In this document: piece after piece, positions 54,468-63,687 of the stretch
How positions within the stretch are numbered: position 1 is the stretch's first letter
Layout: every line of letters begins with the position of its first letter
Origin: Burkholderia sp. WSM2232
GTDB taxonomy: Bacteria; Pseudomonadota; Gammaproteobacteria; Burkholderiales; Burkholderiaceae
Direction of reading: 5' to 3'
DNA: 64,000 bases
NCBI RefSeq assembly: GCF_000472545.1
Contig: NZ_AWZV01000010.1
Coordinates: 1 to 64,000, forward strand
Translations under genes and position numbers: made by a program
Notes under the pieces: generated by a model
The model's input: the letters and a program-made list of their open reading frames with translations, nothing else
Told to the model about the DNA's origin: nothing
Databases searched by the model: none

Positions 54468-54511
54468 GCGCGGCGCGCATTCGTTGAAACCGCAACGATA
54501 TTTCACCCATC

Positions 54512-55867
54512 ATGAGCCAACGTACAGGACATCTTCACCTCGGCGCGTTTCTCTACCCAACCGGGCACCACATCGCCGCATGGCGTCATCCGGCCGCCCA
54601 CGCAGAGGCGGGGCGCGACTTCCGCCACTACGTGAGGCTTGCGCAGAGCGCCGAGGCCGCGAAGTTCGACCTGGTCTTTCTCGCGGACGGCTCCGGCACA
54701 CGGGGCGACAACGTGGACTTTCTAAGCCGCACCGCGCATAGCTACGTGGCGCAGTTCGAGCCGCTCACCTTGCTGTCGGCGCTGGCCGCCGTCACCGAAC
54801 ATATCGGTCTCGTCGGCACGGCGTCGACGACGTTTAACGAGCCGTATCACATCGCGCGCAAATTCGCGTCGCTCGATCACATCAGTGGCGGGCGAGCCGG
54901 CTGGAATCTCGTCACTTCGTCGAACGCCCACGAGGCTAAAAACTTCGGCTTCGACGAACACCTTGCGCATGCGCGGCGCTACGAGCGCGCGGTTGAATTC
55001 GCGGAGGTGGTCGAGGGCCTGTGGGACAGCTGGGACGAAGGCGCCTTCGTGCGCGACAAGGCAGGCGGGCGCTACTTCGATCCGGCAAAGCGCCATGTGC
55101 TCGATCATCGCGGCGAGTTTTTCAACGTGCGCGGTCCTCTGAATGTGGAGCGCTCGCCGCAAGGCAGACCCGTCGTCGTGCAGGCGGGATCGTCGGAGGC
55201 GGGCAAGGCGCTCGCCGCGCGCACCGCTGAAGTCGTTTTTACCGCGCAGCAGAGGCTGGAAGACGCGGTCGCGTTCTATGCGGACGTGAAGGGCCGCCTC
55301 GCGCAGTACGGACGCGATTTCGACGATCTGAAAATCATGCCGGGCGTCATGCCGATTGTCGGCAGCACGGAGCAGGAGGCGCACGACAAGTTCGGCGCGT
55401 TGCAGGCGCTGATCGATCCGGCAGTCGGGCTTTCGCTCGTCTCCGGGCTCACGGGCGGCTTCGATCTGTCCAGCTATCCACTGGACGGTCCGATTCCCGA
55501 GTTGCCCGAGACTAACGCGAGCAGGAGCCGGCAGTCGCTGACGCTGGAACTCGCGCGGCGCGAGAATCTGACCATCCGCGAACTGTATCTGCGCGTCGCA
55601 GGCGCGCGCGGGCATTGGCAACTGATCGGTACGCCCGCGCAGATTGCCGATGCGCTGGAGGAACGCTTCGTCAACTACGGCGCGGACGGCTACAACGTGA
55701 TGCCGGCGTTACTGCCGGACGGTCTCGACGACTTCATCAGGCTCGTGCTGCCCGAGTTGCAACGCAGAGGGCTCTTTCGAACCGGATACGAGGGGCGCAC
55801 GCTGCGCGAGAATCTCGGCTTGCGGCGGCCGGTTTCGCGCTATCAGCGAGAAACCGCCGCGGCTTGA
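54512..55867 (+). CDS. LLM-class flavin monooxygenase (NtaA/SnaA/DszA family)
   Basis: 451 residues. YPTGHHIAAWRHPAAH, FDLVFLADGSG, LTLLSALAAVTEHIGLVG and WNLVTSS show the NtaA/DszA branch. Closely related to the enzyme at 39203 along the whole length, with near-identical DNA at 55749-55830. Both flavin enzymes need a reductase that is not in the window. Last gene of the organosulfur cluster. Confidence 0.93.
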   Translation: MSQRTGHLHLGAFLYPTGHHIAAWRHPAAHAEAGRDFRHYVRLAQSAEAAKFDLVFLADGSGTRGDNVDFLSRTAHSYVAQFEPLTLLSALAAVTEHIGLVGTASTTFNEPYHIARKFASLDHISGGRAGWNLVTSSNAHEAKNFGFDEHLAHARRYERAVEFAEVVEGLWDSWDEGAFVRDKAGGRYFDPAKRHVLDHRGEFFNVRGPLNVERSPQGRPVVVQAGSSEAGKALAARTAEVVFTAQQRLEDAVAFYADVKGRLAQYGRDFDDLKIMPGVMPIVGSTEQEAHDKFGALQALIDPAVGLSLVSGLTGGFDLSSYPLDGPIPELPETNASRSRQSLTLELARRENLTIRELYLRVAGARGHWQLIGTPAQIADALEERFVNYGADGYNVMPALLPDGLDDFIRLVLPELQRRGLFRTGYEGRTLRENLGLRRPVSRYQRETAAA

Positions 55868-56009
55868 CGCTCACTCTGGCGTCAGCACGAGGCGGCTATC
55901 TGATTCGCTGTTTTCAGTTGCGCGACAACGAATGCCGGATCGGTTAAGGCTTCTGGCTCGCCGCGAGCGCCGCCATGCGCCCGAAAGAATTCGAATGCAT
56001 GACTGCGTC

Positions 56010-58415
56010 TCACGTGCGCACAGTTCGCAGGCGAAGTGCATTTCCAATGACGGAAACCGAACTCAATGCCATCGCAGCACTCGCGATGATCGGGCTTAGG
56101 ACAATGCCGAGCCACGGGTAGAGCACACCGGCCGCGACCGGGATTCCCACGGCGTTGTACGCGAACGCGAAGAAAAGGTTCTGCCGGATGTTCTTCATCG
56201 TGGCGACGCTCAATGCTTGTGCCCGGGCAATGCCGCGCAAGTCGCCTTTCACCAGCACCACGCGCGCGCTGTTCATGGCCACGTCAGTTCCCGTTCCCAT
56301 CGCGATGCCGACGTTGGCCTGCGCGAGCGCCGGTGCATCGTTGACTCCGTCCCCAGCCATCGCAACCACGTGTCCCCGTTGCTGAAGTTCCTGCACATGT
56401 TTGTACTTGTCCTCGGGGAGAACGCCGGCTTTGACGCCGTCGAGCGTCAATGCCTTCGCGACCGCGTTCGCCGTGACCGTGTTGTCTCCGGTCAGCATTA
56501 CGATTTTGATGCCGGACGCTCTCAACTGATGGACCGCGTCGGGCGTTGTTTCCTTCACCGGGTCCGCGACACCCACATAGCCGGCCAGTTCGCCGTCTAT
56601 CGCGAGATACATGACCGTCTGCCCGGCCTCGCGCAGTTTGTCCGAATCGACCGCGACCGACGAACAGTCGACAGCCGCGTCGTTCATCAGCCGTGCATTA
56701 CCGAGTGCCACGACGTGACCATCGATTTTTCCTTTCACGCCTTTGCCAGGAATCGAATCGAACGAATCGACCCGGCTCGTCGTGACGGCCAATTCTTTGG
56801 CACGCGTGATAATGGCCTGGGCGAGAGGATGTTCGCTCGCGCCCTCCAGACTGGCCGCGTGGCCGAGCACGACGGATTCCGGTTCACCGCGTAGCGCAAC
56901 AACCGTCTGCACGCGCGGCTTGCCTTCGGTGAGCGTGCCGGTCTTGTCGACAACCACCGTATCGACTTTTTCCATCAGTTCTAGCGCTTCCGCGTTCTTG
57001 ATGAGCACGCCCTCCTTGGCGCCCCGGCCAACGCCGACAATGATGGAGACCGGTGTGGCAAGGCCGAGCGCGCACGGGCAGGCGATGATGAGAACGCTGA
57101 TCGCAACCACCAGCGCATTCGCGAGAGCAGGCGCCGGACCCACCAGTGCCCATATGACGAAGGAAGCAGCCGCAATACCGATGACGGCAAGCACGAACCA
57201 GCCCGCGACCTGGTCAGCCAGCTTCTGGATAGGCGCGCGCGTACGCCCAGCCTCTGCCACCATCTGTACGATTCTCGCGAGCAGCGTGTCTGAGCCGATT
57301 TTCTCGGCCCGCATCAGGAACGTGCCTGTCTGATTGACCGTCGCGCCAGTTACCTTGCTGCCCGCGATTTTTTCGGCTGGGATCGATTCGCCCGTAATCA
57401 TCGATTCGTCGACGCTCGAAGCGCCCTCAAGGACAACACCGTCGACCGGTACCTTCGAACCCGGTTTGACCCGAAGCGTTTCGCCGACCACAACCTCTTC
57501 CAGCGGCACGGTCTCTTCCGTACCGTCTGATCTGACGCGTACCGCCGTGTGAGGAGCAAGATGCAGCAGATCGCGAATGGCGCTGGACGTGCGCGTGCGC
57601 GCGCGAAGCTCCAGTACCTGACCCAGCAGCACCAGCGCCACGATCACAGATGCAGCCTCGAAATACAGAGGCAACTCGTGACCGCGCCCGAAGGCCTGGG
57701 GCAGCGCCCCGGGAAAGAACAGCGCGAACACGCTGAAGCCGTAGGCGGCAGCCACACCCAGGGCAATCAGGCTGAACATGTTCAACTGCCAGGTCACGAA
57801 GGATTTCCACCCGCGCTCGAGAAACGGCCATCCCGCCCACAGCACAACGGGCGATGCAAGCACTAACTGCACGCATTCCGACCACGACGCGCGCATCCAG
57901 TGAGGCAGCGGCCACGCGGCGAACAGGCGCTCCAGTTGCGCGTCGAGGTCGAACGGCAACACCATGCGCCCCATTGTCATGAAAAGTAGTGGAACGCACA
58001 GCACGAGCGCGACCCAGAAGCGTCGCGTCATCGACTCCAACTCGACGTTGGGGCCTTCTTCCGCGAGCGGCGCGAGAGGCTCCAGAGCCATACCGCAGAT
58101 AGGGCAGGCGCCGGGAGCGGAAGCCCGTATCTGCGGATGCATCGGGCACGTATAGACGACTCTTGTCGGAGCCGGCGCAGTAGCGGTGTTGGCAACCTTG
58201 CCCACGTACTTATCCGGTGTACTGCGGAAAGATTCCAGACATTTGCTGCTGCAGAAGTAGAACGTCTCGTTTCGATGAGAGTACCGATGCCTGGAGTCCG
58301 TCGTGATGGTCATCCCGCACACGGGGTCGACGACCTCGGTCGCGTCGCGGCGAGCGGCATCGTGCCGGTGTGCATCGCCGCCGGCATTGCGAAGGTGGGC
58401 CTGAGACTCTGACAT
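56010..58415 (-). CDS. Heavy-metal P1B-type ATPase (copper/silver type) with YHS and HMBD domains
   Basis: 801 residues. A YHS domain comes first (DPVCGMTI ... FYFCSSKC), then a metal-binding HMBD motif ([24 protein letters not shown], in parts), then eight membrane segments. Catalytic parts: CPC in TM6 ([11 protein letters not shown]), phosphorylation site DKTGTLTEG, and GDGVNDAPA. The CPC plus CPMHP motif suggests Cu or Ag export. It is the last gene of a minus-strand unit beginning at 59545. Confidence 0.94.
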   Translation of the reverse strand: MSESQAHLRNAGGDAHRHDAARRDATEVVDPVCGMTITTDSRHRYSHRNETFYFCSSKCLESFRSTPDKYVGKVANTATAPAPTRVVYTCPMHPQIRASAPGACPICGMALEPLAPLAEEGPNVELESMTRRFWVALVLCVPLLFMTMGRMVLPFDLDAQLERLFAAWPLPHWMRASWSECVQLVLASPVVLWAGWPFLERGWKSFVTWQLNMFSLIALGVAAAYGFSVFALFFPGALPQAFGRGHELPLYFEAASVIVALVLLGQVLELRARTRTSSAIRDLLHLAPHTAVRVRSDGTEETVPLEEVVVGETLRVKPGSKVPVDGVVLEGASSVDESMITGESIPAEKIAGSKVTGATVNQTGTFLMRAEKIGSDTLLARIVQMVAEAGRTRAPIQKLADQVAGWFVLAVIGIAAASFVIWALVGPAPALANALVVAISVLIIACPCALGLATPVSIIVGVGRGAKEGVLIKNAEALELMEKVDTVVVDKTGTLTEGKPRVQTVVALRGEPESVVLGHAASLEGASEHPLAQAIITRAKELAVTTSRVDSFDSIPGKGVKGKIDGHVVALGNARLMNDAAVDCSSVAVDSDKLREAGQTVMYLAIDGELAGYVGVADPVKETTPDAVHQLRASGIKIVMLTGDNTVTANAVAKALTLDGVKAGVLPEDKYKHVQELQQRGHVVAMAGDGVNDAPALAQANVGIAMGTGTDVAMNSARVVLVKGDLRGIARAQALSVATMKNIRQNLFFAFAYNAVGIPVAAGVLYPWLGIVLSPIIASAAMALSSVSVIGNALRLRTVRT

Positions 58416-58433
58416 TGCATTGCCTGCCGGTTA

Positions 58434-58849
58434 TCAGTGGGCGCACCGTGCGTGATCGCCCGAAAGCTTCGGTATGAACCGAGGCGTGCGCGCCGTGTAA
58501 TCGAGCCACCTTTGACCGAAACGTTGTTCCGATTCGCGCTCTTCCTGCTTCGCGAGCTTTACGTACATGAAGGCAAGTATAGGGAACATCGCCAGTGTAA
58601 CGAGGGTGGGCCATTGAAGCAGAAACCCGAACATGATAACGACGAATGCGACGTACTGGGGGTGCCGGATCTTCGCGTAGGGCCATACATCTCGGCGAAC
58701 AGCGCGACAACGAACGCAGAAAATCCCCCAAAGGTCCGCGAGTTCCGCTTTGTCGCCGGCTTGAAAAAGCTGAACGCACAGATCATGAAGACCAGTGAGT
58801 TGACGATTACAAGGCCCCGCGACCCGTACCCGCTACCTGTCCCGTTCAT
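58434..58849 (-). pseudogene. Isoprenylcysteine carboxyl methyltransferase-like gene, broken by an internal deletion
   Basis: The 5' part (from ATG 58849) encodes the family N-terminus up to FVVALFAEMYG. After about 58686 the homologous reading continues in a different frame as YAKIRHPQYVAFVV and MFGFLLQWPTLVTLAMFP to the usual end. About 90 residues between EMYG and GPYA are missing and the frame is shifted. Intact relatives have about 220 residues. It overlaps the DUF2933 stop by 17 bp. Confidence 0.8.
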
Positions 58850-59105
58850 GGCTGTCTCCTGATTCCTTGCGCCCAGCGCGCTGTGCTTGCACGTGGCTGC
58901 CGTGGCCGTGATGGCTGTGATGGCGCCGATGCATGAAGACGTGCATCAATGGGCACGAAAGCAGCAGCAGATAAGGCAGGACCCCGAGAAAGTGCGCGCG
59001 ATGTTCGGAGAAAAGCAGGAAAACGGCAATGCTGCCAGACGCAGCGAGCACGATGGCCGAGCGCGATTTCCAGAAAGGGCGTGAGCCTTGTGGCATATCG
59101 TTCAT
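58833..59105 (-). CDS. DUF2933 family membrane protein
   Basis: 90 residues from ATG 59105 (GGAG upstream). One or two hydrophobic segments (SAIVLAASGSIAVFLLF; LPYLLLLSCPLMHVFMH), then a His-rich tail (HRRHHSHHGHGSHVQ). DUF2933 proteins usually sit in copper-resistance operons, and the CPLMHVFMHRRHHSHH region could bind copper. Between the Met-rich protein and the methyltransferase remnant. Confidence 0.86.
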   Translation of the reverse strand: MNDMPQGSRPFWKSRSAIVLAASGSIAVFLLFSEHRAHFLGVLPYLLLLSCPLMHVFMHRRHHSHHGHGSHVQAQRAGRKESGDSHERDR

Positions 59106-59128
59106 CGCAGTGCTCCTTGCGCCTGTAC

Positions 59129-59545
59129 TCAGTGGTGCGTGGATTGGCCCTCAGCCGCCTGACGGTCCATCATCGACTTCATCATCATCTGCATCATGTC
59201 GAGGCGCCTTTCCATCATCTCGTGCGTCTGCGCAGACATAGGGCGACCGGCCGAATCCTGCTTCATCATGTCCATCACCGCCATTGCGTTCTGCATGGTT
59301 TTCATCTGCTCGTCCATGAGCGCAGCACGTTCTTCCGGTGTCTTTGCCATCATCATCTTTTCGTGCATGGCCTGCATGTCGCGCATCTGCCCCTCGAACG
59401 CTGACGGCTTGTTTTTCTTGGCGGCCGGGCTACTGGCAGCATGTCCATGGGCGGCATGCTGGGACGATTCCGCCGAAAACGCTGACGAACCGGCCATTGA
59501 TACGGCCAGCAAGACCACCCATGCCGATCGCTTCATAAAAGTCAT
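59129..59545 (-). CDS. Met- and His-rich periplasmic protein (putative metal binding)
   Basis: 138 residues from ATG 59545 (GGGGAAAAAGT upstream). Signal peptide about 24 residues (AVSMAGSSAFSA), then an Ala/His-rich linker and a long helix with many Met residues (MRDMQAMHEKMMMAK, MAVMDMMKQ, DMMQMMMKSMM). Such Met clusters bind Cu(I)/Ag(I). It is first in the ATPase unit and sits behind the FNR boxes. The family name is not known to me. Confidence 0.75.
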   Translation of the reverse strand: MTFMKRSAWVVLLAVSMAGSSAFSAESSQHAAHGHAASSPAAKKNKPSAFEGQMRDMQAMHEKMMMAKTPEERAALMDEQMKTMQNAMAVMDMMKQDSAGRPMSAQTHEMMERRLDMMQMMMKSMMDRQAAEGQSTHH

Positions 59546-59625
59546 ACTTTTTCCCCTGAGCGTGTGTTTCTGCAACGAGTGCAATACCAGTCTATTTTCA
59601 TAACGACCGATAGTTTTGACTTAAC

Positions 59626-59639
59626 TCAAGGTGTTGCGC
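59626..59639 (-). promoter_or_regulatory. FNR box (TTGACTTAACTCAA) for the metal operon
   Basis: Symmetric TTGA/TCAA half-sites. At the usual spacing no TANNNT is present on the minus strand; TATGAA (59602 to 59597) is two bases off. Promoter role for the Met-rich gene is likely but less certain than for the other boxes. Confidence 0.6.
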
Positions 59640-59690
59640 CCCTTCAAAACCGCTGATCTGAGTCGTGGGCTACGACATCACGGCGCGCGA

Positions 59691-59704
59691 TTGACCTGAG
59701 TCAA
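59691..59704 (+). promoter_or_regulatory. FNR box (TTGACCTGAGTCAA) for the lemA operon
   Basis: Symmetric half-sites. A -10 hexamer TACCGT starts at 59726, 28.5 nt from the box centre. The lemA ATG is at 59831. A third, weaker copy (CTGATCTGAGTCGT) lies between the two boxes at 59653-59666. Confidence 0.78.
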
Positions 59705-59830
59705 ACAGGCGGGCCCAACCTGGCGTACCGTTTATCAGGAATCCTTGTGGTCTACCCGGATGCTGACTCTCCCTTCAGGTCAGCGACGACTCTGGACGTA
59801 TCAGTTGTGCTTCTGACGCGGAGAATAGGA

Positions 59831-60451
59831 ATGCGGGCGTTACTGGTTTCCATGATGATGGCCCTCGTGGCCGTCCTGTCCGGATGTGGCTACAACAGCA
59901 TCCAGGCACGGGACGAGCAGGTCAAGGCAAGCTGGTCGGAGGTGCTGAATCAGTATCAGCGGCGTGCCGACCTTGTGCCCAACCTTGTCGCCACGGTGAA
60001 GGCCTACGCAAAACAGGAGCAGGACGTCCTGACGCGCGTCACTGAAGCCCGTGCTCAGGTCGGCTCCATTCGTGCAACGCCGGAGCTGCTGGCGGACCCG
60101 CAGGCGTTTGCCAGGTTCGAGGCGGCTCAGGGACAACTCAGCTCGTCGTTGTCGAGGCTGCTGGTGGTCTCCGAAAACTATCCGCAACTGAAATCCGACG
60201 CGAACTTCAGGGATCTGCAAGCGCAGCTTGAAGGAACGGAAAACCGGATTGCCGTTGCCCGAAATCGCTATATCAAGGCCGTGCAGGATTACAACGTCTC
60301 GGTGAGGTCGTTTCCGAACAATCTGACCGCGAAGGTCTTCGGCTACCAGGAGAAACCGAACTTCTCCGTTACTAACGAAGCCGAACTGGCGAAACCGCCG
60401 CGCGTTGATTTTGCCGCGCCTTCGGTAGCAGCGAGTGGAGTCGCCAATTGA
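59831..60451 (+). CDS. lemA: LemA family lipoprotein
   Basis: 206 residues from ATG 59831 (AATAGGA upstream). The signal peptide ends in the lipobox LSGC. LemA fold: YNSIQARDEQVKASWSEV, then the repeated YQRRADLVPNLVATVK helix. LemA proteins often come with TPM-domain proteins, as here. Function is unclear, possibly in envelope stress. The stop overlaps the following start. Confidence 0.9.
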   Translation: MRALLVSMMMALVAVLSGCGYNSIQARDEQVKASWSEVLNQYQRRADLVPNLVATVKAYAKQEQDVLTRVTEARAQVGSIRATPELLADPQAFARFEAAQGQLSSSLSRLLVVSENYPQLKSDANFRDLQAQLEGTENRIAVARNRYIKAVQDYNVSVRSFPNNLTAKVFGYQEKPNFSVTNEAELAKPPRVDFAAPSVAASGVAN

Positions 60452-61305
60452 ACATGCTCCGCGCTGCGATCGTGCTGTTAGCTGCAGTGCTGACGTTGGT
60501 CGGGACGGGCGCTGCCGCCGATGCACTGGTGCCGGATCTGACTGCTCGCGTCACCGACGAAACGGGCACGCTCACTGCAGAACAGCGCGCCGATCTCGAA
60601 CAGCGTCTGAAAGCCTTCGAGGCGCAAAAAGGCAGTCAGATTTCGGTTCTTATCGTTCCAACGACCCAGCCCGAAACCATCGAGCAATACTCGATGCGCG
60701 TTGTCGAACAATGGAAACTCGGGCGCAAGAACGTCGACGATGGTGTGCTGCTGATTGTCGCCAAAAACGACCGCTCACTTCGCATCGAAGTTGGATATGG
60801 CCTCGAGGGCGCCCTCAACGACGCAACGAGCAACCGCATCGTCAATGAGACGATTGTTCCCAGGTTCAGGCAGGGCGACTTCTATGGCGGCATTACAGCC
60901 GGGGTGGACAGCATCATGCGCGTGGTCAGCGGCGAGCCTTTGCCTGCTCCCCGGCAGCGGCGCGACGAACATCGCGGCGTCGGGCAACTGCTGCCCGTGC
61001 TATTCGTGCTGACCGTGGTAGCCGGCGGTGTACTGCGCTCGATACTTGGAAGACTCCCTGGAGCGGTCGTGACGGGGGGCGCGATCGGAGTATTGGCGTG
61101 GATGCTGTCTGGTGCGATTCTGGTCGCCGCTGTTGCCGGCGCAGTAGCGCTGGTCTTCACGCTGCTGGGTAGTGGAATGGGCGCGCACGCGGGCGGGCGG
61201 TTTATCGGTGGCCGCTCGGGCGGATCCGGCGGCGGGTCGAATCGGGACATCTTCCGGGGCGGCGGTGGCGGTTTCGGTGGCGGTGGCGCGTCAGGCAGGT
61301 GGTAG
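60448..61305 (+). CDS. TPM-domain (YgcG-like) membrane protein
   Basis: 285 residues if the TTG at 60448 (GGAG 7 nt upstream, overlapping the lemA stop) is used; ATG 60454 is the alternative. Signal peptide, a TPM_phosphatase domain (VTDETGTLTAEQRADLEQRLKAFE ... VGYGLEGALNDATSNRI, in parts), membrane segments and a Gly-rich C-terminal tail. Together with LemA this pair is widespread; the TPM domain may be involved in membrane quality control. Confidence 0.9.
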   Translation: MNMLRAAIVLLAAVLTLVGTGAAADALVPDLTARVTDETGTLTAEQRADLEQRLKAFEAQKGSQISVLIVPTTQPETIEQYSMRVVEQWKLGRKNVDDGVLLIVAKNDRSLRIEVGYGLEGALNDATSNRIVNETIVPRFRQGDFYGGITAGVDSIMRVVSGEPLPAPRQRRDEHRGVGQLLPVLFVLTVVAGGVLRSILGRLPGAVVTGGAIGVLAWMLSGAILVAAVAGAVALVFTLLGSGMGAHAGGRFIGGRSGGSGGGSNRDIFRGGGGGFGGGGASGRW

Positions 61306-61307
61306 TC

Positions 61308-61805
61308 ATGGACCTAAGACGATTTGTCAGACACCTTTTCATGACCCGCTGGCGTCTGAATTCCGCTTTCTCTCGTCGGTCTCTTCTTGCAATCGCCCAG
61401 GCGGTTCATGAGAGCCATCAGAGCCACGTCGGCCAGGTCCGGTTCGCCGTCGAGGGCGCGTTGCACAGCGCAGCCTTGCTGAAAGGGAAGTCCGCGAGAG
61501 AACGAGCGATAGAGGTGTTTTCGGACCTTCGAGTCTGGGACACGGAGCACAACAACGGTGTCCTCATTTATCTACTGCTGGCCGACCGGGACGTAGAAAT
61601 TGTGGCTGACCGCGGCATTAATGCGAGAGTCAGTGCGTGCGAGTGGGAGGCAATCTGCCGCGAGATGGAAAGCGAGTTCAGGCGTGGCCGATACGAAGCC
61701 GGTGCTGTCGGAGGTGTACGGACAGTGACCGAGCTGCTGGTGCGGCATTTTCCTGTCACCCGTTTCCAGGCGGATGAACTGCCGAGTTCGCCAACGGTGT
61801 TGTGA
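61308..61805 (+). CDS. TPM-domain protein, second copy
   Basis: 165 residues from ATG 61308, 2 bp after the previous stop. TPM fold without signal peptide: HVGQVRFAVEGALHSAALLKGKSARERAIEVF (in parts) and NNGVLIYLLLADRDVEIVADRGI. No membrane segment. Third gene of the lemA unit. Confidence 0.88.
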   Translation: MDLRRFVRHLFMTRWRLNSAFSRRSLLAIAQAVHESHQSHVGQVRFAVEGALHSAALLKGKSARERAIEVFSDLRVWDTEHNNGVLIYLLLADRDVEIVADRGINARVSACEWEAICREMESEFRRGRYEAGAVGGVRTVTELLVRHFPVTRFQADELPSSPTVL

Positions 61806-62385
61806 CATCGTTTGGATTCCCATTCAGTTTGTATGCGCATGTTGTCGGTGCTTCTTGTCCGGCACCCCAGGCGCGGCATTAGCGCGTTACCCCATCACGC
61901 TGACACTGCACCGATCGGGTCAATCAACAGGAGAGGGCGTTCTACATCTTCAACGGTGCACCTGGGACATCCAGATGCTTTGCGAAGCAAGCCGCCGTCG
62001 CAGACGGGTCGACGGCGCTCACCGTGGCTTGCGCCAGCGACGCTTTCGCGGTTGGCACAGAATGCATCAAGCCGGGAGAACCCCGCACGAGCTGGGTCAA
62101 TGTTGCCACCTTTGAACTTGTCGAACCGATTGATGTGCTCATTCGTTGCTCTCTCTTTGTCCGTAGGGTGACTCACCAGGAGTCGACGGTGAATAAGAAT
62201 GGGACGATCACGATGACGATGCGAGGTGATATAGGAGGCAGCCGATGGCGTGCTCAGGCCGTGGCGTGCCGCCGAGCACCTTGGGCTGACGACGCAGCAG
62301 ATCCGCAGACTAATGCGTGACCAAGGCGCGCGAGGGCTCTAGTTGCGTCGTCGCTCAAAGCCCGGGAACAGCCGCCTGGACACCG
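61806..62385. other. Intergenic region, no gene recognised
   Basis: About 580 bp between the TPM unit and the nnrS stop. Overlapping ORFs of 60-120 codons are present on both strands but none has family features or a good ribosome site. Codon use is unlike the neighbouring genes, which suggests decayed or non-coding DNA. Confidence 0.4.
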
Positions 62386-63585
62386 CTAACCGGCCTTGCC
62401 ATCGGCACGGGGCGCGGTCAGATATGGGACGTATTTGATGAGATAAAGGATCAATGCCGCACACCAGCAGGCTCCCGCGGCGTCCATCCAGACGTCGGGA
62501 GCGCCACCGGTGAGCCAAGGTCCGATTACGCGCACGAAGGCGGCACCGATCATCAGCCAGTAACTCGCTATCTCCGAGCGGCCCGCGACCAGCGCGCGCC
62601 CAGTATGTCCAAGCGCCGTGCGGGTAATCATCGCAATGATTGCACACCCGATCGCTCCGACCGTCAATGCGTGAATGGCAAGAGAATGGGGCACGACATC
62701 GACGGACGCCAACGCAAGCATTATTAAGCCGACCGGAATCCAGGCATAGGCGACATGCAGGATCCAGAGAAGAGGGCGGGGACCTACGCGCCATGAATGC
62801 CACCCAGCAATTCTGATTCCGTGAACCATCGCTGCGCCGAACGCACACGCCACGACCAACGTTGACGGAGCTTTTGCCGCGTCCGCAATGAACGTGAGGA
62901 CGACAGCTGGCGCCGCGAGCCTTTCGATGATCTTCCAGCGCTTTACGGAAAAACCGGGGATAGCGTTCATGGTGAACATTGGCACTACGCGTCCGGCAAT
63001 GACCGTGACGAACATAATCACTAGCCCAGTTGCCGCATAAGCCGTGCGCAATGACAAGTCGACGCGTCCGTGCCATGCCCACCAGTGAAAAAGCGCATTT
63101 AGCCCACCGAACAATCCCAATGCCATCGCCAGAAAAATGTTGTGGCGATTGCGCGCGGTGATCAGCACGCGCAACAGGACGAGGGCGGCTACTGGCAAGA
63201 AAGCGGAGTCGACGACCGCGGCCAGAGGTTCCGGTCCGGACCACACGAGCACGCGTCCCGCTACCCACAATAACCACAGCGCCGCGAGCGCGGTACCTCG
63301 TAGGGTATCGAGTGATGTCCAGGCGCGAACAGCCGTAAGCAGGAATCCCACGACGATTGCAGCGACAAATCCAAATACCATTTCATGCGCATGCCAGATC
63401 ACACCGCTCATCGTCGGCGCGCGACCGCTGACAGGGTGGCCATGAAGAGCGATCAGCCAGAGCGCGACGGCAACAACACCAAAACATGCGCCCCCAAGAT
63501 AGAAAGGGCGCAATCCGAGCCGCAGGACGGGCAAGCCGACCACCTCTTGTATCGAACTGCTTGCAACAGGCTGGCTGATCTTCAT
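62386..63585 (-). CDS. nnrS: NnrS family haem-copper membrane protein
   Basis: 399 residues, about 12 membrane segments. The start is at ATG 63585. NnrS pattern: LRPFYLGGACFGVVAVALW, WHAHEMVFGF and GRVVPMFT. NnrS is a nitric-oxide-responsive membrane protein that protects against NO and is often controlled by NnrR/DNR. No FNR/DNR box was seen upstream; the promoter is within 63586-63700. Confidence 0.93.
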   Translation of the reverse strand: MKISQPVASSSIQEVVGLPVLRLGLRPFYLGGACFGVVAVALWLIALHGHPVSGRAPTMSGVIWHAHEMVFGFVAAIVVGFLLTAVRAWTSLDTLRGTALAALWLLWVAGRVLVWSGPEPLAAVVDSAFLPVAALVLLRVLITARNRHNIFLAMALGLFGGLNALFHWWAWHGRVDLSLRTAYAATGLVIMFVTVIAGRVVPMFTMNAIPGFSVKRWKIIERLAAPAVVLTFIADAAKAPSTLVVACAFGAAMVHGIRIAGWHSWRVGPRPLLWILHVAYAWIPVGLIMLALASVDVVPHSLAIHALTVGAIGCAIIAMITRTALGHTGRALVAGRSEIASYWLMIGAAFVRVIGPWLTGGAPDVWMDAAGACWCAALILYLIKYVPYLTAPRADGKAG

Positions 63586-63687
63586 CCTGCTTCCCCAGAT
63601 AGATATATGCCGATAGTGAATCTTAAGGCGTCAGTGAGCCCATGGGTACCGTTTCCATTACCGCTGTGATGGAATGTCGCATGGCAA

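Noticed and set aside
59653..59666. Third FNR-like sequence CTGATCTGAGTCGT
   Set aside because: Mismatches in both half-sites. It may be a decayed copy; it is mentioned but not counted among the nine.
61895..62176. ORFs on the minus strand between the TPM unit and nnrS
   Set aside because: No family match, overlapping alternative frames and no clear ribosome site. Listed as non-coding.
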